7,397 nucleotides of DNA from Clostridia bacterium (GCA_900769205.1 CAAGFS010000017.1:1-7397), one strand, 5' to 3'. Positions 1 to 6,580 are shown, counted from the stretch's first letter. Notes: generated by a model from the letters alone, not told the origin. Made by a program: numbers and translations.

Positions 1-16
1 AACCCGTTCTTGCATA

Positions 17-92
<76 letters not shown>

Positions 93-109
93 ATATTGAA
101 TGCTTGCTT

Positions 110-138
110 ATGATATGATAAATCCAAAGAATTGTCAA
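110..138 (-). promoter_or_regulatory. Sigma-70 promoter of the initiator tRNA gene
   Basis: Read on the minus strand, a perfect -35 box TTGACA (133-138) is followed by a 17-base spacer and a -10 box TATCAT (110-115, five of six consensus bases). A second TATCAT overlaps it at 115-120, but its spacing of 12 is too short. Transcription should start near position 103, about ten bases before the mature tRNA 5' end, leaving a short leader for RNase P to remove. The strength fits a stable-RNA gene. Confidence 0.85.
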
Positions 139-166
139 GCGGATTGAAAAAATAATTTTTATCCGC
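139..166. repeat. AT-rich inverted repeat upstream of the tRNA promoter
   Basis: Perfect arms GCGGAT (139-144) and ATCCGC (161-166) enclose an A-run (147-151) that can pair with a T-run (156-160). This leaves a two-base bulge and a four-base loop. The repeat abuts the -35 box of the tRNA promoter. It may be a second terminator for the upstream genes or an insulating hairpin. Read on the minus strand, the U-tract after it is poor, so the terminator function is unproven. Confidence 0.5.
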
Positions 167-168
167 GC

Positions 169-198
169 AAAAATCACGCTTGTACCGCAACAAAAGCG
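169..198 (-). terminator. Possible intrinsic terminator after the zinc-ribbon gene
   Basis: On the minus strand, directly after the TGA of the small gene, CGCT plus TGT can pair with ACA plus AGCG around a six-base loop, with a TT bulge on the 5' side. Three bases later comes a run of five T (169-173). The stem is short and bulged, so this is a weak candidate. Its position immediately after a stop codon and ahead of an independent promoter supports it. Confidence 0.4.
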
Positions 199-507
199 TC
201 AGTTGTCGTTGCAATCCTCGTCTATATCGCAAGCTGCCTGCAAATCGGCTTGCTTATAGCTCTCGTAAATCACGGGTGTGTCGCAATTGACGACGTTTAT
301 CGTCTTGCAGGACGAGCATTTGATCTGTATCTCGAAATTGCTCTGCGCAATCATTTCGTCGGCTTTCGTGATTTTGCCGAGCTTGTGCGTGCAACGTCCG
401 CAACATATCCAATAGTTGTTGCCGACCTGCTTGATGACAGATTTTTGTCCTTTCAAATCTTCTTTTTGCGGTTGGATGGTTGATTTTTCAATATTTTCGT
501 TGACCAT
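199..507 (-). CDS. Small cysteine-rich protein, Com-like zinc ribbon
   Basis: The predicted protein has 102 residues and is hydrophilic and probably cytoplasmic. The first 30 residues are polar and low in complexity. A zinc-ribbon-like core follows, with CxxC at residues 36-39 in WICCGRC and a second CxxC at 64-67 in EIQIKCSSCKTIN. Further Cys residues lie at 75, 93 and 99, and the C-terminal tail is acidic. The pattern of a CxxC knuckle, a basic stretch, then EIxIKCxxCK followed by N/I residues resembles the phage Mu Com family of zinc-finger translational regulators. That match is from memory of the family, so the function is not assigned. ATG 507 is chosen because AGGGA lies eight bases upstream. 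A longer reading would begin with TTG at 585, without a ribosome binding site and inside a possible promoter. It is co-directional with the aro genes, 112 bases after aroF. Confidence 0.72.
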   Translation of the reverse strand: MVNENIEKSTIQPQKEDLKGQKSVIKQVGNNYWICCGRCTHKLGKITKADEMIAQSNFEIQIKCSSCKTINVVNCDTPVIYESYKQADLQAACDIDEDCNDN

Positions 508-514
508 AAAAAAG

Positions 515-519
515 TCCCT
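515..519 (-). promoter_or_regulatory. Ribosome binding site of the zinc-ribbon gene
   Basis: AGGGA on the minus strand lies eight bases before ATG 507. It decides for the 102-residue form over the TTG-initiated 128-residue form at 585, which has no purine-rich site ahead of it. Confidence 0.6.
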
Positions 520-556
520 GCCCTCGTTTTCACGCTTATTTTTCAACAGTTTCCCC

Positions 557-585
557 AATAAAAATGCAAATTCTATGATTTTCAA
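557..585 (-). promoter_or_regulatory. Possible sigma-70 promoter for the zinc-ribbon gene
   Basis: On the minus strand, TTGAAA (580-585, five of six -35 bases) is followed by a 17-base spacer and TTTATT (557-562, four of six -10 bases). It lies in the 112-base gap after aroF and would give a leader of about 40 bases before ATG 507. The surroundings are AT-rich, so a chance match is possible. I see no convincing terminator after the aroF stop, so readthrough from the operon is the alternative. Confidence 0.35.
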
Positions 586-619
586 CGATTTTTTATCAGT
601 TATCGACAGTTTAGCACAC

Positions 620-1648
620 TTATCTCAAATCCGCAAGTTCAAATATAAGTTTTTCGGTTTTTTCCCAACCGAGACACGGATCGGTGATGGATTTTCCGTA
701 AACTCCGCCGTCGCAGGGTTGTGCGCCGTCTTCGATATACGATTCTATCATAAGCCCTTTCACAAGTCCGTACACGTCTTTGGACTGACGCGCGCTGTGC
801 AATATTTCTTTGGCTATACGCGGTTGCTCGTCGTATTTTTTCGCGGAATTGGAGTGGTTCGTATCAACGATGACCGCCGGGTTTTCAAATCCGCCTTCTG
901 AAAACATCGAGCAGAGATTTTGCAGGTCTTCGTAATGATAATTGGGTATGGTTTGCCCGTATCTGTCCACCGAACCGCGCAAAATGGCGTGCGCAAGCGG
1001 ATTGCCCTTGCTGTTGACCTCCCAACCCGAATACACGAAAGTGTGCGGATGCCTTGCGGCACGGATGGAGTTCATCATGACTTTCAAATCTCCGCTCGTC
1101 GGATTTTTCATTCCCACGGGAATGTCGAGACCGCTTGCCGTCAGTCTGTGGAATTGATTTTCAACCGACCTTGCACCCACCGCAACGTAGGAAAGCACGT
1201 CGGATAGATAAAAGTGGTTTTCGGGATAAAGCATCTCGTCGGCGCAGGAAAAACCCGTCTGTTTCAACGCTTTTATGTGCAGTTTTCTGATTGCGATGAG
1301 TCCTTTGAGCATATTCTCGCTTGCGTGCGGGTCGGGCTGATGCAACATCCCCTTGTAGCCGTCCCCCGTCGTGCGCGGTTTGTTGGTGTATATGCGCGGA
1401 ACGATGACGATCTTGTCCGCAACCTGCTCCTGCACTTTGCGGAGCCTTGAAATATAGTCGAGCACGGCGTCTTCGCGGTCGGCAGAGCAAGGACCTATCA
1501 CCAGAATAAGCCTGTCGTCTTTGCCGGTAAATATGTTTTGAAGGGTTTCGTCGGTTTGTTTTTTGCGCGCGGAAAGTTCTTCGTCGATGGGGTACATCGC
1601 CTTGATTTCCTGAAGGGTGGGAAGTTTCCTTTTGAATTCCAGATTCAT
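620..1648 (-). CDS. aroF: 3-deoxy-7-phosphoheptulonate (DAHP) synthase, class I-alpha
   Basis: This enzyme condenses phosphoenolpyruvate with erythrose 4-phosphate to DAHP, the committed step of the shikimate pathway. The protein has 342 residues, close to the usual 340-360 for this class. Visible motifs are GPCS (52-55), KPRTT (90-94), GARSVENQ (158-165), GMKNPTSGD (179-187) and GKSITDPCLGW (318-328). The four metal ligands known from E. coli AroG correspond to Cys54, His265 (DTNHSN), Glu302 (MIES) and Asp323 (ITDP). Wording such as DEMLYPEN and GMKNPTSG matches the streptococcal/clostridial branch of the family rather than AroG/F/H of E. coli. There is no fused chorismate mutase and no N-terminal regulatory domain of the class I-beta type. 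The ATG overlaps the tyrA stop as ATGA, and AAAGGAG lies five bases upstream. The symbol aroF is used generically, and the feedback inhibitor cannot be read from the sequence. Confidence 0.96.
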   Translation of the reverse strand: MNLEFKRKLPTLQEIKAMYPIDEELSARKKQTDETLQNIFTGKDDRLILVIGPCSADREDAVLDYISRLRKVQEQVADKIVIVPRIYTNKPRTTGDGYKGMLHQPDPHASENMLKGLIAIRKLHIKALKQTGFSCADEMLYPENHFYLSDVLSYVAVGARSVENQFHRLTASGLDIPVGMKNPTSGDLKVMMNSIRAARHPHTFVYSGWEVNSKGNPLAHAILRGSVDRYGQTIPNYHYEDLQNLCSMFSEGGFENPAVIVDTNHSNSAKKYDEQPRIAKEILHSARQSKDVYGLVKGLMIESYIEDGAQPCDGGVYGKSITDPCLGWEKTEKLIFELADLR

Positions 1649-2517
1649 TTTTTCTCCTTTGCGTCTTTGTCAAAGACTTTGCGACGAGCGGTTGAAAGTT
1701 GCATCATTTGTCTTATGGCGTCCCTGTCGTCGTTTTCTATAAATCGTTTCAAAGCGTTGAAGCGTTCTTCAAAAAGCTCCATCTGCTCAAGCAGTTCGTC
1801 CTTGTTGAGCAAAAACAGTTCGCTCCACATATCGTCGTTGATTTTTGCAATGCGCGTCAGATCCCTGAAAGAATCGCCCGTGTAGCTTGCAAGATGAGTC
1901 GAGTCCTTGCACACCATCAGCGACACGGCAATGCAATGCGTAAGGTGGGACAAAAATCCCGCCATTTCGTCGTGTTGCCTTGGCGAAAGCACGGCGATGT
2001 TGTCAAAGCCCAGCTCCCGTCCGAGTTTTTTGCAAACGTCGATTGCCTCGGGCGTGTTTTCATCCGTCGGCACGACTATATAGTTTGCGCCGCAAAACAT
2101 TTTCGGATCGGCGTTTTCGACTCCGCTCACTTCCCGCCCCGCCATAGGGTGCGCTCCGATAAACTCCACGCTCTTTTTCAGCGTCGATTGAGCTTTTTTG
2201 ACGACGCTTCCTTTCACGCCCGTGACGTCCGTGACGAGCGCGCCGTCTTTGATATACGCTCCGTAGTTGTCAATCCACTCGAAAAGAGTGTGCGGATACA
2301 CCGCAAACACCACAAGGTCGAACCTTTCGACGTATTCTTTTTCAACGTCGGTGCGCCCCGATTTTATCCAACCTTTCGACAAGGCAAACTCAATCGAGTT
2401 TTCGTTTCGGTCAATCGCTCCGACGTCATACCCTTTTTCGGTGAGCGCGCGCGCATAAGTTCCGCCTATAAGCCCAAGGCCGACGATCAATATTTTCGTG
2501 TTCTTGTCAAAGTTCAT
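1645..2517 (-). CDS. tyrA: Prephenate dehydrogenase, single-domain without ACT
   Basis: TyrA oxidatively decarboxylates prephenate to 4-hydroxyphenylpyruvate on the way to tyrosine. The 290-residue protein starts with a Rossmann nucleotide site, GLGLIGG (13-19). Asp36 at the end of the second strand suggests preference for NAD+ over NADP+. Further family marks are GAHPMAGRE (121-129, with His123 as the expected catalytic His), QHDEMAGFLSHLTH (181-194), GDSFRDLTRIA (214-224, with a likely substrate-binding Arg218) and a C-terminal helical region ending in a Lys-rich tail. Bacillus-type TyrA is about 370 residues with a C-terminal ACT domain. Here the chain stops after the helical domain, so tyrosine feedback through ACT is absent. 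There is no chorismate mutase domain either. The start overlaps the end of aroA by 11 bases, with GGGGG nine bases upstream as a weak ribosome site, so coupling to aroA translation is likely. Confidence 0.95.
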   Translation of the reverse strand: MNFDKNTKILIVGLGLIGGTYARALTEKGYDVGAIDRNENSIEFALSKGWIKSGRTDVEKEYVERFDLVVFAVYPHTLFEWIDNYGAYIKDGALVTDVTGVKGSVVKKAQSTLKKSVEFIGAHPMAGREVSGVENADPKMFCGANYIVVPTDENTPEAIDVCKKLGRELGFDNIAVLSPRQHDEMAGFLSHLTHCIAVSLMVCKDSTHLASYTGDSFRDLTRIAKINDDMWSELFLLNKDELLEQMELFEERFNALKRFIENDDRDAIRQMMQLSTARRKVFDKDAKEKK

Positions 2518-3712
2518 TTATCTGCGCCCCCACGCTTCTCAATTTGTCGAAAAAGTCCGGGAAACTCTTGTTTACGGCTTGCGCTCCGTCGATAATCCCG
2601 CCGTACTTGGTCGCAAGAATCGCAAGCGACATCACCACTCGATGATCGTTGTGCCCGCAAAGCTCGGCGCAAGGTGCGTGAAGCCTGCTCTTTTCAACCA
2701 CGACGGCGTTGTCGAAAACGTGCACTTTCGCGCCGTATTTCGCAAGTTCGTCCGCCATCGTTTGCGCCCTGTCGCTTTCTTTGATTTTCAACCTTCTCGT
2801 TCCCGTAAAAGTCGCGCCGTTTTTCTCCGCCGCCACGACGAACGCAACGGGAGCAAGGTCGGGACAATCGGACAAATCGACAACCGCGTTTTCCTTTTCG
2901 AGCATAGCGAATATGCTCTCGCACGCCCTGTCCCCTTGCACGCTGTCGCGATTAAGCCCACTCACTCGCACTTGTCCGCCCGTCTTGCCGAGCGCAAGCA
3001 AAATCGCGCCGTTCGACCAATCGCCTTCCACATTGAAGTCCTTTGCGACGAAACCGCGCCCGCCGGGAATGAAAAACTCTCCGTTTCCCCTCTCACGCAC
3101 ATCCACGCCGTATTTGCGCATGACGTCCGTCGTCAGATCGACGTAGCCCCTGCTTTCAAACTTGCCTTCCGCTTTGAGCGTACTGTCACCGCCGAGCGTC
3201 GCAAGCGCAAACATCAATCCCGTTGCAAACTGACTGCTTTGGTCAACCTGCACGGAGTAATCTCCGCCGACGAGTTTTCCGCACGCGACGATACGCTCCT
3301 TTTCGACGCGTATGTCCACGCCTTTTTGCGCAAACAACTTTTCATACGCTCCGACGCCGCGACTTATCAGTCTTTCGCTTCCGAAAAAAGTTGCCTTTTC
3401 CGCGCCGAGAGCAAGGGATAGCGGAATGAAAAATCTCATCGTGCTTCCGCTTTCCAGACAATCGAGAGCCACTTCCTTTTGCGGTTTTGCTCCGCTTTTT
3501 ATATACGCGGTGTCACCCGACTTTTCTATCTCTGCGCCAAGCGCGCAAAGGCAGGAAATCGTTGCTTTCATATCGTCGCTGTCGCTCACTCCTTGCACGC
3601 GACAACCACCGCGCGACAAAGCCGCGCATATAAGCGCGCGATGCGCTATGCTCTTTGACGGCGGCGCCTCTATCTCTCCGCATATTCGTGACGGCAGTAT
3701 CTCGATCTTCAT
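2507..3712 (-). CDS. aroA: 5-enolpyruvylshikimate-3-phosphate synthase
   Basis: AroA transfers the enolpyruvyl group of PEP to shikimate 3-phosphate, the sixth step to chorismate. With the start at 3712 the protein has 401 residues, somewhat shorter than the 427 of E. coli AroA. Motifs in order are PPSKSIAHR (17-25, with Lys20 and Arg25), LESGSTMRF (86-94), DQSSQF (157-162), GDWSNGA (230-236), DLAPVAF (285-291, with the catalytic-type Asp285), KESDRAQTMADEL (311-323), HNDHRVVMSLA (354-364) and SFPDFF (383-388). The reading frame stays open up to a TTG at 3799, but those extra residues match nothing in the family, which begins near MKIEILPSR. An in-frame ATG at 3724 is the other option. Neither ATG has a well-placed Shine-Dalgarno sequence; only AAAGAG lies directly against the chosen one. 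It follows aroQ after a 95-base gap and overlaps tyrA. Confidence 0.94.
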   Translation of the reverse strand: MKIEILPSRICGEIEAPPSKSIAHRALICAALSRGGCRVQGVSDSDDMKATISCLCALGAEIEKSGDTAYIKSGAKPQKEVALDCLESGSTMRFFIPLSLALGAEKATFFGSERLISRGVGAYEKLFAQKGVDIRVEKERIVACGKLVGGDYSVQVDQSSQFATGLMFALATLGGDSTLKAEGKFESRGYVDLTTDVMRKYGVDVRERGNGEFFIPGGRGFVAKDFNVEGDWSNGAILLALGKTGGQVRVSGLNRDSVQGDRACESIFAMLEKENAVVDLSDCPDLAPVAFVVAAEKNGATFTGTRRLKIKESDRAQTMADELAKYGAKVHVFDNAVVVEKSRLHAPCAELCGHNDHRVVMSLAILATKYGGIIDGAQAVNKSFPDFFDKLRSVGAQINEL

Positions 3713-3807
3713 ACTCTTTATCATTGCGCGATTTTGCGTAATATCGCAAAAAGGCGGTTTATATCTCGATTTCGAGCTGTTAAACACGCAATCGTGCAAA
3801 AGCGCGT
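3713..3807 (-). other. 95-base aroQ-aroA spacer with three inverted repeats
   Basis: This is the only sizeable gap between aro genes in the window. It holds three successive perfect inverted repeats. CACG/CGTG (3785-3788 and 3793-3796) has a four-base loop. CTCGA/TCGAG (3765-3769 and 3772-3776) has a two-base spacer and folds better as a four-base stem with a four-base loop. TTTTGCG/CGCAAAA (3732-3738 and 3745-3751) has a six-base loop. The last is the strongest and ends about 20 bases before the aroA ATG. None has a following U-tract, so they are not simple terminators. They could be mRNA processing, stability or translation-control elements, or a protein-binding operator. The function is unknown. 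Confidence 0.6.
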
Positions 3808-4251
3808 TCAGTTTTTGTCCTTCAACGTTTCGACGAGAAAGTCAATTGCGTCGATATATCCGCAAAGTCCGCGCCCTTCTATGCGCTTGATCGCCACCTT
3901 CGACACGTAGCTGATCTGACGGAAGCTCTCCCTTTCGGACACCTTGGATATATGCACTTCCACGCAGGGAATACCCACCGCTTTGAGAGCGTCGAGAATC
4001 GCCACGCTCGTGTGCGTATAGCCCGCGGGATTGATGATTATTCCGTCCGCTTTGTCAAAATACGCCTGCTGGATTCTGTCCACGATCGCGCCTTCGTGAT
4101 TGGACTGAAAAACGTCAAGCTCAACGCCCTTTTCTCTTGCGCGTTCATTGACGAGTTCGACAAGACGAGCATAGGTGTCTTTCCCGTATATTTCCGGCTC
4201 TCTTATGCCGAGAAAATTGATGTTTGGACCGTTGATGACAAGTATCTTCAT
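3808..4251 (-). CDS. aroQ: Type II 3-dehydroquinate dehydratase
   Basis: AroQ dehydrates 3-dehydroquinate to 3-dehydroshikimate by the type II (trans, enolate) mechanism. In most type II enzymes small subunits form a dodecamer. The 147-residue length is typical. The sequence shows NGPNINFLG (7-15), REPEIYG (17-23, with Arg17 and the catalytic Tyr22), QSNHEGAIVDRIQ (49-61), INPAGYTHTS (73-82, with Asn74 and His80), EVHIS (98-102, with the catalytic His100) and Arg111. These positions run one or two behind the known Mycobacterium tuberculosis residues. The ATG overlaps the stop of aroEK as ATGA. The best ribosome site, TAAGGAG, is 12 bases upstream, longer than ideal. The unrelated type I enzyme (AroD) is excluded by size and motifs. 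Confidence 0.96.
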   Translation of the reverse strand: MKILVINGPNINFLGIREPEIYGKDTYARLVELVNERAREKGVELDVFQSNHEGAIVDRIQQAYFDKADGIIINPAGYTHTSVAILDALKAVGIPCVEVHISKVSERESFRQISYVSKVAIKRIEGRGLCGYIDAIDFLVETLKDKN

Positions 4252-5486
4252 AATCCGATTTTTCTCCTTATCTCGTCTGCAACCTGCGCAACGGACGCGC
4301 TTGCGTCAATACGGACGTCGGCGCACGCGCGGTATTTATCGTATCTTTGCGCATACAGGCCTTTCACTTTTTCCACACTCGACGACAGCGGTCTATCGCT
4401 TGTCGCAAGCAGTTTTTCAAGCGGTCTGTCCAAAAAAGTCACTATGCCGTTGCGCTTCAACGCTTTCACGTTTTTGTCGTCGAGCACAACTCCGCCGCCC
4501 GTCGCAATCACGATTCCCGAGCGTTTTGCGCACTCCGCAACCACTTCTCTTTCTATTGCGCGGAACTCGCTTTCACCGTGAGTTGCAAAAAAGTCCGCAA
4601 TGCTCATGCCTATACGCCCGACGATCATCTCGTCCGTGTCCGCAAACTCGCGCCCGAGCATCTCCGCAAGGCGTTTGCCGACGGTCGTCTTTCCGCACGA
4701 CGGCATCCCCACCAACACGACGTTGCGTTTTTGAGCAAGTATTTCGTCAAAAATTTCGTCCACCGCGCCGTCGTCCGCCTGCTTTGACAAAAACAGCGCG
4801 GACGCGTACACCGCTTGCGCCACGAGCATATACAGTCCGCCCGTTGCGATTGCGCCCGCCTTTTTTGCGTCGAGCACGAGATTTGTGCAAAGCGGATTGT
4901 ATATCGCGTCAACGACTCCCTGAAGGTTTGAAAACGCGGATACGTCAATCGGCGTCGAGTCCACGTCGGGATACATTCCGACCGGCGTTGCGTTGACGAT
5001 TATCTGCGCGTCGCAATGTTCCCGCAACGCGGTTTCATAGGTCACCGCCCCGTCCTTTTCCTTTCTGGACACCACGACGATTTGCTTTGCCCCGAGCGAT
5101 TTTGCCACGGCGCAAGCCGTTTTGCAAGTCCCGCCCGTGCCGAGCACAAGCACTTTTTTGCCGAGCATCGATATGCCGTTTTTCAAAATGAGAGCGCGCA
5201 TTCCCGCAAAGTCCGTGTTGTAGCCGAAAAGTTTGCCGTCCTTTTTAACTATCGTGTTGACCGCGCCTATGCTCTTTGCTTCGTCGGATATGAAATCGAG
5301 ATAGGGCATCACCGTCTGCTTGTAGGGGATGGTCACGTTGATTGCATTGAACTCCCGCGCACGCAAAAACGGCTCGATTTCGTCCTTGTCAAGCTCTTTA
5401 AGCTCATAGTCGTAATCGGCGATGAGCGAGTGTATCTCACGCGAAAAACTGTGACGTAGCGGTTTGCCGATGAGTCCGTAAAGCAT
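4248..5486 (-). CDS. aroE-aroK: Bifunctional shikimate dehydrogenase-shikimate kinase (AroE-AroK fusion)
   Basis: One 412-residue chain carries two consecutive activities: NADPH reduction of 3-dehydroshikimate, then ATP phosphorylation of shikimate. Residues 1 to about 245 are AroE. They show the shikimate site HSFS (12-15), NVTIPYK (50-56, with catalytic Lys56), Asn77, NTDFAG (90-95, with Asp92), a nucleotide loop GTGGTCKTA (116-124), SRK (140-142, with Arg141 likely binding the NADP phosphate), NATPVGMYP (165-173) and GLYMLVAQA (217-225). Residues from about 254 are AroK. They show the P-loop GMPSCGKTT (260-268), DTD (283-285), SEFRAIE (306-312, with Arg309), ATGGG (328-332), lid Arg365 in SDRPL, and Arg381 to Arg386 near the end. 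No stop or frameshift separates the halves, and the linker is only about ten residues. ATG 5486 lies seven bases after GGAG and begins MLYGLIG as the family does. ATG 5489 is an equally possible start giving one extra Met. The start overlaps the aroC stop. Confidence 0.95.
   Translation of the reverse strand: MLYGLIGKPLRHSFSREIHSLIADYDYELKELDKDEIEPFLRAREFNAINVTIPYKQTVMPYLDFISDEAKSIGAVNTIVKKDGKLFGYNTDFAGMRALILKNGISMLGKKVLVLGTGGTCKTACAVAKSLGAKQIVVVSRKEKDGAVTYETALREHCDAQIIVNATPVGMYPDVDSTPIDVSAFSNLQGVVDAIYNPLCTNLVLDAKKAGAIATGGLYMLVAQAVYASALFLSKQADDGAVDEIFDEILAQKRNVVLVGMPSCGKTTVGKRLAEMLGREFADTDEMIVGRIGMSIADFFATHGESEFRAIEREVVAECAKRSGIVIATGGGVVLDDKNVKALKRNGIVTFLDRPLEKLLATSDRPLSSSVEKVKGLYAQRYDKYRACADVRIDASASVAQVADEIRRKIGL
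4264..4270 (-). promoter_or_regulatory. Distant ribosome binding site of aroQ
   Basis: TAAGGAG on the minus strand lies inside the last codons of aroEK, 12 bases before the aroQ ATG. The motif is strong but the spacing is long, so aroQ translation may rely partly on termination-reinitiation at the ATGA overlap. Confidence 0.5.
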
Positions 5487-6580
5487 CATTTCACTCCGTT
5501 TTTCAACACGTCCGTCCCGTATCTTTGCGCAAGCAAATCGCACACGCAAAGCGCGCCGATTGCATCGACGACGGGGCATATCCTGCGCACGATGCAAGGA
5601 TCGTGCCTGCCCTTGACGGCGATGAGAGCGTCTTCGTTTTTGACAAAGTCTATCGTCTTTTGTTCTTGCGCGATAGACGGCGTGGGTTTCACCGCGCATC
5701 TGAAAATTATGGGCGCGCCGTTGGTGATTCCGCCGTTGACACCGCCGTTGTTGTTGCTTTCAAACACGACTTCGCCGTCCTTTATCCGCATTGCGTCGTT
5801 TGCCTGACTTCCCGTCTTTTTGCTTATGGCAAATCCGTCGCCAAACTCCACGCCCTTCACCGCTCCTATCGAAAACAAAGCGTGAGAAAGCACGCCCTCA
5901 ACGCTGTCGAACCACGGCTCTCCGACGCCTTCGGGGACGCCTACTATCGCCGTTTCGACAACTCCGCCGACGCTGTCGCAATGCGCTTTTGCGTCCTCGA
6001 TTGCTTTGGTCATATCTTGTCCGACCTTTTGATCGAGAGTGGGAAACTTTGCGTTTTGCAGGGTTAATATGTCGTTTTTGACGTCGTAAAACCTTTTATC
6101 GCGTATATTTGCGCATTCAAGGATATGCGTGCCTATCTCTATGCCGAGCTTTTTGAGCGCGCCTATAAGGATTGCTCCGCCCGCAACTATGCCTGCGGTC
6201 ACTCTGCCCGAAAAATGTCCGCCGCCACGATAGTCTTCAAAACCGTGATACTTGCAAAACGCCGTGTAATCCGCGTGCGACGGGCGCGCAACGCCGTAGT
6301 CGTAGTCCTTGCTTTTTTGGTCGTGATTGGGGATCATTATACACAGCGGAGAGCCCGTCGTCTTGCCTTGAAACACACCGCTGACGATCTGAAAATCGTC
6401 GTTTTCGCGCCTTGCGGTGTCCGTTGACAAAGAAGGCGCGCGACGCGCGAGTTGAGCCTTGATAAACTGCTCGTCCACTTCTATGCCGGGCGCAACGCCG
6501 TCAAGCACAACACCAACGCCGAAGCCGTGGCTTTCTCCGAATACGGTCATACTCACACTGTTTCCAAAAGTGTTTTTCAT
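5486..6580 (-). CDS. aroC: Chorismate synthase
   Basis: AroC removes phosphate from EPSP to give chorismate, the seventh step, using reduced FMN that is not consumed. The 364-residue length is normal. Motifs are GESHGFGVGVVLDG (15-28, with catalytic His18), RRAPSLST (46-53), GGGHFSGRVTAG (119-130), SNNNGGVNGGITNGAP (275-290, part of the FMN region) and GRHDPCIVRR (324-333, with the conserved His326 and Asp327). The second motif differs from the GGGRSSARE of proteobacterial enzymes and resembles clostridial ones, which is a mild taxonomic clue. There is no flavin reductase domain, so it should be monofunctional and need an external reductant. ATG 6580 overlaps the aroB stop as ATGA and has GGAG eight bases upstream. 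A longer reading from TTG 6598 lacks family support. Confidence 0.97.
   Translation of the reverse strand: MKNTFGNSVSMTVFGESHGFGVGVVLDGVAPGIEVDEQFIKAQLARRAPSLSTDTARRENDDFQIVSGVFQGKTTGSPLCIMIPNHDQKSKDYDYGVARPSHADYTAFCKYHGFEDYRGGGHFSGRVTAGIVAGGAILIGALKKLGIEIGTHILECANIRDKRFYDVKNDILTLQNAKFPTLDQKVGQDMTKAIEDAKAHCDSVGGVVETAIVGVPEGVGEPWFDSVEGVLSHALFSIGAVKGVEFGDGFAISKKTGSQANDAMRIKDGEVVFESNNNGGVNGGITNGAPIIFRCAVKPTPSIAQEQKTIDFVKNEDALIAVKGRHDPCIVRRICPVVDAIGALCVCDLLAQRYGTDVLKNGVK
5494..5497 (-). promoter_or_regulatory. Ribosome binding site choosing the aroEK start
   Basis: GGAG on the minus strand lies four bases before ATG 5489 and seven before ATG 5486. The better spacing favours 5486. Both starts lie in the ATGATG that overlaps the aroC stop codon. 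Confidence 0.6.

Noticed and set aside
1..16. Any feature downstream of the tRNA at the left edge
   Set aside because: There are too few bases to support a terminator or another gene.
508..585. TTG-initiated 26-residue extension of the zinc-ribbon protein, resembling a short hydrophobic N-terminus
   Set aside because: There is no ribosome binding site, a rare start codon, and overlap with a possible promoter, whereas ATG 507 has a site at good spacing.
600..622. Terminator after aroF
   Set aside because: I could not find a stable hairpin followed by a T-run just after the stop. Only weak short repeats such as CGAT/ATCG are seen.
1699..2595. Long plus-strand open frame of about 298 codons opposite tyrA
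   Set aside because: It is antisense to tyrA, whose motifs are complete. There is no family resemblance and no promoter or ribosome site that I can support.
2591..3212. Recurrent CGCAAG word in many places on the plus strand, as might occur with a DNA uptake or chi-like signal
   Set aside because: It occurs mostly inside coding regions in varying frames with no extended consensus, and is explainable by the codon preferences of minus-strand genes. A genome-wide count would be needed to say more.
2498..3421. Long plus-strand open frame of about 307 codons opposite aroA
   Set aside because: It lies wholly within the well-supported aroA and the tyrA start, has no recognisable motifs, and its Arg/His-rich composition is typical of antisense shadows of a gene with few stop-complement codons.
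4175..4996. Plus-strand open frame of about 273 codons opposite aroQ and aroEK
   Set aside because: It is very rich in Arg, Pro and Ser with no domain signal. It is a composition shadow of the fused gene.
5487..5699. Upstream extension of the aroEK frame to 5699
   Set aside because: The extra residues are Arg-rich and overlap the conserved C-terminus of aroC. Ribosome site and family start both favour 5486 or 5489.
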